Below, one piece after another: positions 1-8,681 of a stretch of DNA of 64,000 nucleotides. Each line of letters begins with the position of its first letter. The first letter of the stretch is position 1. The notes under the pieces were generated by a model. It was not told where the DNA came from. It saw only the letters and a list, made by a program, of their open reading frames with translations, and did no database searches. The stretch is from assembly GCA_903823565.1 (NCBI GenBank), contig CAIJTF010000033.1:1-64000 (forward strand). Reading direction: 5' to 3'. The position numbers were made by a program, and so were the translations under genes. This DNA is from an uncultured Flavobacteriales bacterium. GTDB lineage: Bacteria > Bacteroidota > Bacteroidia > Flavobacteriales_D > Crocinitomicaceae.

Positions 1-1807
1 GAAAATCAAACAGCTAATCGCTCAAGAAGGGGTTAACCAAACTTTTATTGAAAAAAAAAGGGTTTTGCAGGAAGAAATTTCACCCTCAACCCTAAATACC
101 CTTACTAAAAAAGGACACCTCATACAAGAGCGGTTCTCCATAGATCGATTACAAAAGGACCATAAATCAATTGAAAGACTGCCGGCTCTCACGAACCCTC
201 AACAAATTGCTTACGACGAAATAAATGCGCTTTGGAATAACCTAGACATCGTGCTTCTAAACGGTGTTACAGGATCGGGGAAAACTGAAATCTACATTCA
301 TCACATTCAAAATGCACTGGACAATCGCCAGCAAGTCCTTTTTCTTATTCCAGAAATTGCCCTAACCACGCAATTAATAAAAAGACTAGAGCGATACTTT
401 GGAAAAAAAATTGGAGTTTATCACTCCAAATTCAACCAAAACGAACGGGTTGATATTTGGAATAAAGTATTGGACAATAGTCAAGACGAATATCAAATCA
501 TCGTCGGAGCGAGATCTTCCATTTTCCTTCCGTTTAGTAACCTCGGTCTGGTTATTGTCGACGAAGAACACGAAACTTCCTATAAACAACAGGATCCTTC
601 TCCTCGATATAACGGCCGTGACGCTGCCCTTTACCTAGCCAGCCTATTCAAAGCCAAAGTCTTACTAGGATCCGCTACTCCCTCCTTAGAATCCTATCAT
701 AATGCCCAACAAGGAAAATATGGATTGGTAAACCTCACTACAAGATACCAAGGGGTGGAACTACCAACTATAAACCTCTGCAATGTAAAAAACGAAAGAT
801 CCACCCGATTTGAGTTGAGCCACATTAGCACCCAACTTTTTCAAGAAATAGAGGCCTGTTTGGAAAACAAACAACAAGTCATCCTCTTTCAAAACCGTAG
901 AGGTTATAGTCCGTTTTGGATGTGTTCACTTTGCTCATGGATTCCCAAATGCCACCAATGCGATGTTACGCTGACTTATCACAAATCATCTAACCATCTG
1001 AAATGCCATTATTGTGGATACCACACCCAACCGTTAGGAAGCTGCAAGGCCTGTGGTAGCGACCGCCTTGAAATGCATGGCTTCGGAACGCAAAAGATTG
1101 AAGATGAAATTGAGAAGCTCTTTCCTAAAACTAAAGTTGGACGAATGGACTTGGATGCTACCCGCTCTAAAAATGCCTATGCGAACTTAATTCAGCAATT
1201 TGAAAACCGCGAAATTGACATCCTCATTGGCACCCAAATGTTATCCAAAGGATTAGATTTTGACAACGTCTTCTTGGTCGGAGTTCTCGATGCGGACTTT
1301 ATGCTTAACCTTCCTGACTTTAGGGCCTATGAGCGTGCCTTTCAAATGCTAACCCAAGTTTCAGGACGAGCCGGAAGAAAACAATCGGGAGGCAAGGTAA
1401 TTGTTCAAACAAAACAACCCGAGCATTGGATTCTATCCCTAGTTATAAACCACAACCATAAAGAATTTCTGAACTACGAATTGATTGAACGCAATAATTT
1501 CCACTATCCTCCCTTCGCAAAACTCATAAATCTGACCTTAAGCCATTTAGACGAAAACCTGCTGAATGAAGGAGCCGAGGCACTTGGAAATTTGCTAAGA
1601 CATGCCTTCGATCATCGAGTAATTGGACCAGAATTCCCAATAATTCGTAGAGTGCAAAACAGATACCTTAAGACGATAAAATTAAAATACGAAAAATCCA
1701 TTTCGGATAAAAAAATCAAGGAGCGTCTTCTAACGCTCCTTGATTCATACAATCAACATGTTCGTTATAAATCCATACGGATTTCCATCGATGTTGATCC
1801 CTACTAA
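1..1807 (+). CDS. priA: Primosomal protein N' (PriA helicase), 5' end outside window
   Basis: Superfamily 2 DNA helicase that reloads the replisome at stalled forks. The frame is open from the first bases of the window (codons start at base 2) with no stop, so the gene begins upstream and about 200 N-terminal residues (the DNA-binding part) are missing. Visible motifs: Walker A GVTGSGKTEIY (about nt 263-295), Walker B VDEEHETSY, a zinc-binding insertion with paired cysteines (CSLC, CHQC, CHYC, CKAC, nt 925-1065), and the helicase motifs GTQMLSKGLDFDNV and QVSGRAGR. The TTG at 65 is only the first in-window start-like codon, not the real start. The stop at 1805-1807 abuts the rpoD stop on the other strand. 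Confidence 0.95.
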   Translation, partial: KIKQLIAQEGVNQTFIEKKRVLQEEISPSTLNTLTKKGHLIQERFSIDRLQKDHKSIERLPALTNPQQIAYDEINALWNNLDIVLLNGVTGSGKTEIYIHHIQNALDNRQQVLFLIPEIALTTQLIKRLERYFGKKIGVYHSKFNQNERVDIWNKVLDNSQDEYQIIVGARSSIFLPFSNLGLVIVDEEHETSYKQQDPSPRYNGRDAALYLASLFKAKVLLGSATPSLESYHNAQQGKYGLVNLTTRYQGVELPTINLCNVKNERSTRFELSHISTQLFQEIEACLENKQQVILFQNRRGYSPFWMCSLCSWIPKCHQCDVTLTYHKSSNHLKCHYCGYHTQPLGSCKACGSDRLEMHGFGTQKIEDEIEKLFPKTKVGRMDLDATRSKNAYANLIQQFENREIDILIGTQMLSKGLDFDNVFLVGVLDADFMLNLPDFRAYERAFQMLTQVSGRAGRKQSGGKVIVQTKQPEHWILSLVINHNHKEFLNYELIERNNFHYPPFAKLINLTLSHLDENLLNEGAEALGNLLRHAFDHRVIGPEFPIIRRVQNRYLKTIKLKYEKSISDKKIKERLLTLLDSYNQHVRYKSIRISIDVDPY

Positions 1808-2677
1808 TTAACCCAAATAACTTTTAAGGATTTTATTTTTTGATGTGTGCTTGAGTCGTCTAATGGCTTTTTCCTTGATTTGTCGAACCCGCTCTCTCGT
1901 CAAATCAAAACGGTCACCGATTTCTTCCAACGACATTGGAGACCGACCATCCAAACCGTAAAACATACAAATAACTTCACTTTCTCGAGGCGTAAGTGTT
2001 TTCAATGAACGTTGTATATCGCTGCGTAATGACTCAATTACCAATCGGTTTTCGGGGCTCGGCATCGTATCGCCCGTCATTACATCATACATATTGGAAG
2101 AAGATTCATCCCCCTCAACCAAAGGGGCATCCATTGAGACATGTCTACCGTTTTGAGCCAATGATTGCTTCACCTCATCGGTACTACAATTCAAAAACTC
2201 CGCAAGCTCTTCCGCAGAAGGTGGGCGCTCAAACTTCTGTTCTAACTCAGAAAAAGCGCGGTTAATCTTGTTAATATTACCAATTTTATTCAATGGTAAA
2301 CGAACAATTCTCGCTTGTTCTGCCAAAGCCTGAAGAATAGACTGGCGTATCCACCAAACCGCATAAGAAATAAATTTGAATCCTCTGGTTTCGTCAAATC
2401 GCTCCGCGGCCTTAATTAATCCAAGATTCCCTTCATTAATTAAATCCGGTAAAGCTAGACCCTGGTTTTGATACTGTTTCGAAACGGATACCACAAAGCG
2501 TAAATTAGCCTTTGTAAGGCGTTCCAAGGCCGCCCGATCTCCCGCCCGAATTCTTCTGGCTAATTCAACTTCCTCTTCTGCAGTAATTAGGTCTACGCGT
2601 CCAATTTCCTGTAAATACTTGTCCAGAGATGCCGTCTCTCTGTTTGTAACCTGCTTCGCTATTTTCAGCTGCCTCAT
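1808..2677 (-). CDS. rpoD: RNA polymerase primary sigma factor (RpoD/SigA, short Bacteroidota type)
   Basis: Housekeeping sigma-70 factor, 289 residues. It lacks the long region 1.1 and the non-conserved insertion of proteobacterial RpoD, as is usual in Bacteroidota. Region 1.2 begins at about residue 17 ([15 protein letters not shown]). Region 2 contains the core-binding and -10-reading part ([20 protein letters not shown], then [10 protein letters not shown]). Region 3 follows, then region 4 with the helix-turn-helix ([20 protein letters not shown]). This factor should read the TAnnTTTG elements listed elsewhere in the window. It is transcribed convergently with priA; the two stop codons sit back to back in TAATTA and I see no terminator between them. 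Confidence 0.96.
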   Translation of the reverse strand: MRQLKIAKQVTNRETASLDKYLQEIGRVDLITAEEEVELARRIRAGDRAALERLTKANLRFVVSVSKQYQNQGLALPDLINEGNLGLIKAAERFDETRGFKFISYAVWWIRQSILQALAEQARIVRLPLNKIGNINKINRAFSELEQKFERPPSAEELAEFLNCSTDEVKQSLAQNGRHVSMDAPLVEGDESSSNMYDVMTGDTMPSPENRLVIESLRSDIQRSLKTLTPRESEVICMFYGLDGRSPMSLEEIGDRFDLTRERVRQIKEKAIRRLKHTSKNKILKSYLG

Positions 2678-2779
2678 AATGTGATTTTAAAAAACGTGAA
2701 GCCTATAACGCACAAACTAGAAAAAGGTTAGTTCTTTTTTGAAAAAAAAAGCAATAAAGAAAATTTTTGGAACGATTTA

Positions 2780-3745
2780 CTAAATCAAAACCTTCTTAAC
2801 CCTGCTCAAAACCTCCTTTGCTACAGGCTTTGCTTTAGCGGCACCCTGCAATAATAAATTGTCTAACTCGGGCAAATTCTCCATGTAATAATGGTAAATT
2901 CTACGTTCCTCCGTAAAACGGGCTAGCAAGGTCTCCAATAAAGCTTGTTTCGCATGACCATAACCATACCCTCCTTTGAGATAATTTAAACGCATTTCTT
3001 CTACCGCATCATGGGAGGCCACCTGACTGAATAATTTAAAAATGAAACAATCATTGGGGTCTTTGGGGTCCTCTAAAGGAATACTGGCAGACTCAATTGA
3101 AAACACCTGCTTTTTCAAAGCCTTCTCATCCAAAAAAACATCAATGTAATTGTTTCTTGATTTACTCATTTTTTGGCCATCCGTTCCCAATATCAACATC
3201 GTATCCTCATTCAATCGTTCCGAAGGTATCGTAAAGATTTCACCCATACGCGCATTAAACCTAGAAGCCACATCCCTTGTAAATTCAATATGTTGCGATT
3301 GATCCTTTCCTACAGGCACAATTTCAGCATCGTACAATAAAATGTCCGCAGCCATGAGCATAGGATAGGTAAATAATCCGCTATTGACATCCTCTAATCG
3401 GTCTGATTTATCTTTGAAACTATGGGCAAGGGATAAGCGACTGTAGGGAAAAAAGGTAAGCAAATACCACATTAACTCGCATACTTCAGGTATATCACTT
3501 TGACGATAAAAGACAGTTTTCGCAGGATCTAATCCACATGCTAACCATGTAGCCGCAGTAGCATAGGTGTTGTTCCTCAGTACCTCCGCATCCTTAATTT
3601 GTGTCAAGGAATGTAAATCCGCAATAAAATAAAATGCTTCATTTGAGGATGATTTTGACAAATCAATGGAAGGAATAATGGCCCCTAGTAGGTTTCCAAG
3701 GTGTGGGGTACCTGTACTTTGTATTCCGGTCAGTAAACGCGCCAT
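2780..3745 (-). CDS. trpS: Tryptophan--tRNA ligase
   Basis: Class I aminoacyl-tRNA synthetase that charges tRNA-Trp, 321 residues (usual length 320-340). The ATP-binding HIGH-like motif TGTPHLGN lies at residues 11-18. The KMSKS loop is present as GQKMSKSRNN at about residues 190-200. The TrpRS signatures DLHSLT and PVGKDQSQHIEFTRD are clear. The ATG at 3745 is preceded by a promoter element TATTTTTG seven bases upstream. It is transcribed divergently from plsC. Confidence 0.96.
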   Translation of the reverse strand: MARLLTGIQSTGTPHLGNLLGAIIPSIDLSKSSSNEAFYFIADLHSLTQIKDAEVLRNNTYATAATWLACGLDPAKTVFYRQSDIPEVCELMWYLLTFFPYSRLSLAHSFKDKSDRLEDVNSGLFTYPMLMAADILLYDAEIVPVGKDQSQHIEFTRDVASRFNARMGEIFTIPSERLNEDTMLILGTDGQKMSKSRNNYIDVFLDEKALKKQVFSIESASIPLEDPKDPNDCFIFKLFSQVASHDAVEEMRLNYLKGGYGYGHAKQALLETLLARFTEERRIYHYYMENLPELDNLLLQGAAKAKPVAKEVLSRVKKVLI

Positions 3746-3752
3746 AATGCGA

Positions 3753-3760
3753 CAAAAATA
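3753..3760 (-). promoter_or_regulatory. TAnnTTTG -7 element of trpS
   Basis: TATTTTTG on the minus strand, ending 7 bases before the trpS ATG. It matches the Bacteroidota -7 consensus. Confidence 0.65.
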
Positions 3761-3799
3761 ACCAATTAATAGGGATTTTAATAAAAGATCGAATTTCTT

Positions 3800-3807
3800 T
3801 ACCTTTG
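3800..3807 (+). promoter_or_regulatory. TAnnTTTG -7 element of plsC
   Basis: TACCTTTG ending 3 bases before the GTG start of plsC. It decides the start: the TTG at 3805 lies inside the promoter element and is unlikely to be used. Confidence 0.65.
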
Positions 3808-3810
3808 CAC

Positions 3811-4569
3811 GTGAAGGTTTTAAAGGTTTGTTTATCGTTGGCTTGGAAAGCCTATTGCGCCATCGTTTTTATTTTCTTCGCCATCCTATTTTATCCTTTT
3901 TTTTTCATTCTGGTAAAAATTCCTCGCCATAAAAAAAAGGGGTTTGTTATTTTTAAATGGTGGAGCAATCTGTTTCGGTTTTTATGCCTATACCGATTAA
4001 AAATTATAAATGCCAATAGCACGCTGACAGGTCCCTACATTATCGTTGCGAACCACACCTCTTACCTGGACATTTTTTTAATGTACGCCATTCTTCCTTA
4101 TCACGAATTTAAATTTTTAGGGAAAAGTGAAATTTTAAGTTATCCCATCGTTCGTACCTATTTCAAAGCGATGAATGTTCCCGTTCATAGAAAAGACAAA
4201 TCCAAAGCAGCCATTGCCTATTTAGGGGCAACAAAAGCCATTGAAGAAGGCTATTCCCTCGCTATTTTCCCAGAGGCTACTTTTCCCACAGAAAACCTTC
4301 CCAAAATGTTACCCTTCAAACATGGAGCCTTTAAAATGGCGAAATCACTAAAAATTCCATTACTCCCATTGACGTTTGAAAATAACTTTATCCTTTTTTC
4401 AGACTTAGTCGATTGGATGGGACCGGCAAGACCAGGAACCTCTATCGTACACATACACAAATTAATTGGCGTTGATGAGATTTCGGAAAAAACAGTGGAA
4501 GAACTCAATGCACACTGCCATGAAATAATTTCACAGCCTTTAAAACAGAAATACCCAACCGTTTATTAA
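3811..4569 (+). CDS. plsC: 1-acyl-sn-glycerol-3-phosphate acyltransferase
   Basis: Membrane-bound lysophosphatidic acid acyltransferase that makes phosphatidic acid for phospholipid synthesis. An N-terminal hydrophobic segment covers about residues 9-35. The catalytic NHX4D motif is seen as ANHTSYLDIF, and a second motif as FPEATFP, a variant of the usual FPEGTR. About 252 residues, normal for the family. I chose the GTG at 3811 because the TTG six bases earlier lies within the promoter element TACCTTTG. It is followed after 9 bases by gatC, whose own promoter element overlaps this gene's stop codon. Confidence 0.88.
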   Translation: MKVLKVCLSLAWKAYCAIVFIFFAILFYPFFFILVKIPRHKKKGFVIFKWWSNLFRFLCLYRLKIINANSTLTGPYIIVANHTSYLDIFLMYAILPYHEFKFLGKSEILSYPIVRTYFKAMNVPVHRKDKSKAAIAYLGATKAIEEGYSLAIFPEATFPTENLPKMLPFKHGAFKMAKSLKIPLLPLTFENNFILFSDLVDWMGPARPGTSIVHIHKLIGVDEISEKTVEELNAHCHEIISQPLKQKYPTVY

Positions 4570-4574
4570 CTTTG
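4567..4574 (+). promoter_or_regulatory. TAnnTTTG -7 element of gatC
   Basis: TAACTTTG, whose first three bases are the plsC stop codon. It ends 4 bases before the gatC ATG. Confidence 0.6.
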
Positions 4575-4578
4575 CCTA

Positions 4579-4878
4579 ATGGAAATTACGGAATCATTAA
4601 TCGACCATTTAAGCAAGCTTGCACGATTATCATTTGAAGGAGAGGAGAAGGAGAAAATTAAAAATGACTTAAACAGAATCGTAGGTTTCATGGATACATT
4701 AAATGAATTGGATACGGATGGCTACGAACCTCTCATTTATATGAATCAAGAGGTTAACCGTTTAAGGGAGGATGAAATTACCACAACCCTCGAAAAAGAC
4801 GAAATCCTCAAGAATGCACCTAAAAAGGATAGTGATTATTTCAGAATTCCCAAAGTTCGAGGAAAGCACTCTGCTTAG
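4579..4878 (+). CDS. gatC: Asp-tRNA(Asn)/Glu-tRNA(Gln) amidotransferase subunit C
   Basis: Small structural subunit of the GatCAB amidotransferase, which converts misacylated Glu-tRNA(Gln) or Asp-tRNA(Asn). 99 residues, the usual size. The family pattern is clear: an N-terminal helix with HLSKLARLSF, then LNRIVGFMDTLNELDTDG, and the C-terminal NAPKKDSDYFRIPKV tail. gatA and gatB are not in this window, so the complex is encoded at separate loci. Confidence 0.93.
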   Translation: MEITESLIDHLSKLARLSFEGEEKEKIKNDLNRIVGFMDTLNELDTDGYEPLIYMNQEVNRLREDEITTTLEKDEILKNAPKKDSDYFRIPKVRGKHSA

Positions 4879-4890
4879 TGTTCAGTTCCG

Positions 4891-5256
4891 TCAAATAGTT
4901 TTTTCAATTATTTTACAACGCACACCATCTTCCCTCTTGTACCCTAATTCATAGCAGAAATAAAGTGAGTTGCCGTCGTCGTCTGTCGAGGTATTCGTAT
5001 AATATCGGAAGTTGAATCCCAACTCAGCTAGCTCCTGAAGTTCCTTGTTGATTTCTTTATTTCTCAATAGGGTTCCCAATATTCTTCTATTTCTTCTTAG
5101 TATATTATTTACTTTTCGAACATATTTATTGCTGTCTTCGTTCTGACGATTGTTATATGTATTTCTACAATAGTCCGAACAGAATTTCTGATCCTTACGA
5201 CCTTTCAACGGCCGCCTACATTCTTCACAATGTCGATCCATTGGCGTATTAAACAT
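4891..5256 (-). CDS. Zinc-ribbon protein of unknown function
   Basis: 121 residues. The N-terminus has a likely zinc ribbon: C-x2-C at residues 9-12 (CEEC), then C-x3-C at about 26-30 (FCSDYC). A very basic linker (VNNILRRNRRILGTLLRN) follows, then a helix and a C-terminal beta-rich part (residues about 75-121). The ribbon resembles short treble-clef DNA- or RNA-binding modules, but I do not recognise a named family. A second ATG at 5241 (MDRHCEEC) is an equally good start. It is convergent with gatC (12-base gap). No clear TAnnTTTG element is visible upstream. Confidence 0.72.
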   Translation of the reverse strand: MFNTPMDRHCEECRRPLKGRKDQKFCSDYCRNTYNNRQNEDSNKYVRKVNNILRRNRRILGTLLRNKEINKELQELAELGFNFRYYTNTSTDDDGNSLYFCYELGYKREDGVRCKIIEKTI

Positions 5257-5414
5257 GATTATTGCTTTGAAAATTTCATCAATAACCCCATACCTAGGAT
5301 TTTTGACCGCAGAACAATACGCAAGGTCAAGCTAAAAATTGTTTCTGTCTTGTGCTCGCGAAAAGAAATTCTACACCAACTTACCCCCCCCTTTGTAAAA
5401 TAGTCAAGGAAAAA

Positions 5415-6335
5415 TTAAGATACCCTATAATCGAGCCCATCCTCAACAGCGAATAATTCTTGATTAAAATGTAGCCTAGCCTCTTCCAAATGGGCCTTCG
5501 AATCATTATATCTCCCGGAAAAATGACCCATCAATAGTTTTTTTACCCCCAATTCTTGCGCTAACTTCCCGGCATCAGCCGCTGTGGAATGAAACGTTTT
5601 TTTTGCTCTTTCTTTCTTATTCATTAAAAAGGTTGCCTCGTGATAAAGCGTAGTGGTTTCTCGCAAATAATCCTCTAGTCCCTTGAACGGCGCCGTATCA
5701 GTACAGTATGAAAAAACACGTGCTTGAGGGGGAGGAAGGGTAAAATCCTTATACCTTAAAACGCTCCCATCCAGCAATTCAACATCCCTACCCGTGACCA
5801 AAGTTTGTAGATGAATCGGGTTAATTGCACCTTCTTTAACCGCCGCAACATTTACTTTTAATCGCCTAAATTTCTCTTTAAATTTAAAACCAAAGGTTGG
5901 AACCCGATGATTCAACGGAAAGGCCGTAATTCGAATGGTTTCATCCTCTAAAACAATTTCTTCACGATCCATTTCTAAGGGTATTACGATAAACGGAAAA
6001 ACCAGTCGATCTCCTGTAGCTTTAAAAATGGTCGTTAAAATTTGCACCAAGGCAGCAGGCGCAAAAATAGTTATACCCTCCGTCCTTCCTAATAGATTCA
6101 TGGTGCTCAATAGCCCAGGTAATCCTAAAAAATGATCGCCATGAAGATGAGAAATGAAAATTTCATTGATTCGTTGAAATGGAATTTGGTATTTACGCAT
6201 TTGAACTTGCGTGCCTTCTCCACAATCAAGGAGAAAGTAACGATTGTGATACCTTAGTACCTGGGAGGAAGTTGATCGTTGAAGGGTAGGTAATGCAGAA
6301 GAACTTCCTAATACCGTAACCTTAAAATCACTCAA
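5415..6335 (-). CDS. rnz: Ribonuclease Z (tRNA 3' endonuclease)
   Basis: Metallo-beta-lactamase-fold tRNase Z, 306 residues, which trims 3' trailers from tRNA precursors. Zinc ligands: the HxHxDH motif as SHLHGDHFLGLPG (residues about 62-75), a later His in FPLNHRVPTFGF, Asp in YCTDTAPF, and His in LMGHFSGRY. This enzyme is relevant because the tRNA gene in this window has no encoded CCA, so its 3' end must be cut and CCA added. The start overlaps the end of the STAS gene by 8 bases, so the two are probably translationally coupled. Confidence 0.95.
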   Translation of the reverse strand: MSDFKVTVLGSSSALPTLQRSTSSQVLRYHNRYFLLDCGEGTQVQMRKYQIPFQRINEIFISHLHGDHFLGLPGLLSTMNLLGRTEGITIFAPAALVQILTTIFKATGDRLVFPFIVIPLEMDREEIVLEDETIRITAFPLNHRVPTFGFKFKEKFRRLKVNVAAVKEGAINPIHLQTLVTGRDVELLDGSVLRYKDFTLPPPQARVFSYCTDTAPFKGLEDYLRETTTLYHEATFLMNKKERAKKTFHSTAADAGKLAQELGVKKLLMGHFSGRYNDSKAHLEEARLHFNQELFAVEDGLDYRVS

Positions 6336-6666
6336 AACCTTTCAAACCATTTTCAAGGGTGTCATGAATCAAAAGCACTCGATCCAATTGCGCAATTTCT
6401 ATCATTTTACCAACATTCGGGTGAATTCCTGTTAAAACAAAAACCCCATTCGTATCCTTACAAAGTCGATTTGCGACTAAAATTGCACTTAGACCAGAGG
6501 AATCACAGAACTTTGTATTGGATAAATCCAATAAGATTTTGTTATGTCCCTGTTTGTTTTCAAAAGTAAGCAGTCCTTTTAATTCTGGCGCCGATTCCGT
6601 ATCTAATCTTTCGATTGAAGAACGAACGATGAGAATGTTCCCTTTCTTTTCGCTTTTGAAATTCAT
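6328..6666 (-). CDS. STAS-domain protein (anti-sigma factor antagonist type)
   Basis: 112 residues, a single STAS domain of the SpoIIAA/RsbV type. The phosphorylation-site region is recognisable: LLDLSNTKFCDSSGLSAIL, with the serine pair at about residues 57-58 where a partner kinase would act. Further landmarks are the start FKSEKKGNILIV and the end LDRVLLIHDTLENGL. No anti-sigma kinase or phosphatase lies nearby, so the partner is unknown. It has its own TAnnTTTG element and overlaps rnz downstream by 8 bases. Confidence 0.85.
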   Translation of the reverse strand: MNFKSEKKGNILIVRSSIERLDTESAPELKGLLTFENKQGHNKILLDLSNTKFCDSSGLSAILVANRLCKDTNGVFVLTGIHPNVGKMIEIAQLDRVLLIHDTLENGLKGFE

Positions 6667-6679
6667 CCTTGAGTTTTTC

Positions 6680-6687
6680 CAAATATA
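6680..6687 (-). promoter_or_regulatory. TAnnTTTG -7 element of the STAS-rnz pair
   Basis: TATATTTG on the minus strand, in the 28-base gap after pyrB, ending 13 bases before the STAS start codon. Confidence 0.55.
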
Positions 6688-6694
6688 TCAAAAA

Positions 6695-7624
6695 TCAACG
6701 TTCAATCTGCGAAGCAAGTAAATAAATTACCGCCATGCGAATTGCAACGCCATTTTCAACTTGATTAAGAATGATGCTATTCTGGCCATCCGCCACTTCA
6801 CTTGAAATTTCAACTCCACGGTTAATCGGACCAGGATGCATTATGGTAATTTGCTTTGGTAATTCATCCAAAATAGCCTGTGTAAGACCAAACTGCATTG
6901 TGTACTCCCTGAGGCTCGGAAAATAAGGGATTTCCTGACGCTCTAATTGGATTCGCAACATATTGGCTACATCACACCACGATAGTGCCTCCTTCAAATT
7001 ATCCGTATAATGGACATTCAAATCGGATAAATTCTTTGGTATCAAAGTTTTGGGCGCACATACCATTACCTCGGCACCAAGCTTTTGCAGACAGTAAATA
7101 TTTGATAAAGCAACCCTAGAATGCAATATATCACCGACGATTGCCACTTTTTTATCCGCTACGTCGCCGAACTTTTCTCGAATTGAATAGGCATCCAGCA
7201 AGGCTTGTGTAGGATGTTCGTGCGTTCCGTCACCGGCATTAATTACTCGAGCTGAAATGTTCTTAGCAAGAAACGCTGCTGCACCGGGAGAGGCGTGTCT
7301 CATGACAACCATATCCACTTTCATCGCCAATATATTATTAACCGTGTCTATTAGAGTTTCTCCTTTTTTTACAGAACTACTCGAAGCCGTAAAATTTAAA
7401 ACATCCGCAGACAATCTTTTCGCGGCTAACTCAAAAGAAATTCTTGTTCGAGTGGAATTTTCAAAAAAAATATTAGCAATGGTAATGTCCCGCAAGGATG
7501 GGACTTTCTTGATGGGTCGATTGATGACATCCTTAAAAGAATCTGCGGTGGTAAAAATGGTATTTATATCCGAAGTCGTTAAATCCCGAATCCCAATTAA
7601 ATGAGGTACACTGAGGCTATTCAT
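6695..7624 (-). CDS. pyrB: Aspartate carbamoyltransferase catalytic subunit
   Basis: Catalyses carbamoyl phosphate + aspartate to carbamoyl aspartate, the first committed step of pyrimidine synthesis. 309 residues, the usual length. Carbamoyl-phosphate site: FFENSTRTRISFE (about residues 53-65). Further signatures are HPTQALLDAYSI and IMHPGPINRGVEI. No regulatory subunit gene (pyrI) lies next to it. Its start overlaps the end of pyrR by 8 bases. Confidence 0.96.
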   Translation of the reverse strand: MNSLSVPHLIGIRDLTTSDINTIFTTADSFKDVINRPIKKVPSLRDITIANIFFENSTRTRISFELAAKRLSADVLNFTASSSSVKKGETLIDTVNNILAMKVDMVVMRHASPGAAAFLAKNISARVINAGDGTHEHPTQALLDAYSIREKFGDVADKKVAIVGDILHSRVALSNIYCLQKLGAEVMVCAPKTLIPKNLSDLNVHYTDNLKEALSWCDVANMLRIQLERQEIPYFPSLREYTMQFGLTQAILDELPKQITIMHPGPINRGVEISSEVADGQNSIILNQVENGVAIRMAVIYLLASQIER

Positions 7625-8165
7625 ATTGATCCATCATAAACAATTCTATTTTATCTTCTCCATCCACTTCCAACCAACTCACTTTAACTTTCTCCTGCAG
7701 CAAAGTGTCGACTGACTTACCAATATAATCCGCTTGAATCGGTAAATCCCTGCTAAATCGGCGATCAACTAAAACGAGCAATTGTACGTTTTTAGGCCTT
7801 CCAAAGGCCAACAATGCATCCATGCCTGAACGGATGGTTCGACCAGTAAAAAGGACATCGTCTACCATAATGACTGATTTTCCCTCTATCGAAAAATTAA
7901 TGTTTGTAACATTAGGAATGATGGGTTTTTCACGCCGCCTAAAGTCATCTCGATAAAACGTTATATCTAAGGTGCCACATACAGGGGCATTTCCTAAAAG
8001 GCGCTCCAACTTATCCCGTAAACGACTTACAACATGGATTCCACGAGGTTGTAGTCCAATTAGAACGGCGCTGGAAAAATCGGAATGTTGTTCAATTAAC
8101 TCGTGACACAACCGCGTTAGGGTTAAATCGAATTGCTTGGAATCGAGAATAACCTGTTTTTCCAT
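7617..8165 (-). CDS. pyrR: PyrR bifunctional regulator / uracil phosphoribosyltransferase
   Basis: Phosphoribosyltransferase-fold protein, 182 residues. The PRPP-binding loop is VIMVDDVLFTGRTIRSGMDA (about residues 95-114), and GLQPRGIHVVSRL is the second family signature. In Firmicutes PyrR binds a leader RNA to attenuate pyr operons. Here only 36 bases separate it from ispF, and its promoter element ends 5 bases before the ATG, so its own mRNA has no room for an attenuator leader. It may regulate elsewhere or act only as a UPRTase. Operon with pyrB (8-base overlap). Confidence 0.93.
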   Translation of the reverse strand: MEKQVILDSKQFDLTLTRLCHELIEQHSDFSSAVLIGLQPRGIHVVSRLRDKLERLLGNAPVCGTLDITFYRDDFRRREKPIIPNVTNINFSIEGKSVIMVDDVLFTGRTIRSGMDALLAFGRPKNVQLLVLVDRRFSRDLPIQADYIGKSVDTLLQEKVKVSWLEVDGEDKIELFMMDQYE

Positions 8166-8170
8166 TGAGG

Positions 8171-8178
8171 CAAAGATA
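8171..8178 (-). promoter_or_regulatory. TAnnTTTG -7 element of pyrR-pyrB
   Basis: TATCTTTG on the minus strand, ending 5 bases before the pyrR ATG. Confidence 0.65.
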
Positions 8179-8201
8179 ATGAAAAAAAATTGGCAGGGTT
8201 A

Positions 8202-8681
8202 TCAGCCTTTGTTCAACAGAACGGTTGCATACGCTTTTATGGCCTGTTGCAAACCGAAAGAGTCAACCGATTCATGGGTCGTGGCTTTTATAGATACGCA
8301 GTCTACAGGTATTTTTAAAAGTTGTGAAATTCTTTCTTGCATTAACGGAATATAGGAACTCAACTTTGGGGTCTCAAGAATTACGGTTGAATCGAGGTTT
8401 ATCACATAAAATTGTTTTTCCTCAATTAATTTCATTACGTTTTCCAGCAAAATAGAAGAGTCAATTCCTTTGAATTGGGGATCTCTATCTGAAAAGTGAA
8501 ACCCAATGTCACGCATGTTACATGCTCCAAGGATTGCGTCGCATATGGCATGCAGTAATACGTCTGCGTCAGAATGTCCTTCGGCTCCCTTTGGCGAAGG
8601 AACCTGAATTCCGCCAACCATTAGCGGTAGTCCAGATTTTAGACGATGAACGTCGACCCCAAAACCTATTCTTAGGTTCAT
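8202..8681 (-). CDS. ispF: 2-C-methyl-D-erythritol 2,4-cyclodiphosphate synthase
   Basis: MEP-pathway enzyme of isoprenoid synthesis, 159 residues, the normal size. The metal-binding motif GFGVDVHRL is at residues 6-14 and GHSDADVLLHAICDAILGA at 35-53. IGFHFSDRDPQFKG (58-71) follows. The C-terminal KATTHESVDSFG deviates slightly from the usual KATT(T/S)E-LG-FxG form. The ATG overlaps the porV stop in an ATGA (8678-8681), so an essential isoprenoid gene is coupled to the T9SS genes porU-porV. Confidence 0.95.
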   Translation of the reverse strand: MNLRIGFGVDVHRLKSGLPLMVGGIQVPSPKGAEGHSDADVLLHAICDAILGACNMRDIGFHFSDRDPQFKGIDSSILLENVMKLIEEKQFYVINLDSTVILETPKLSSYIPLMQERISQLLKIPVDCVSIKATTHESVDSFGLQQAIKAYATVLLNKG

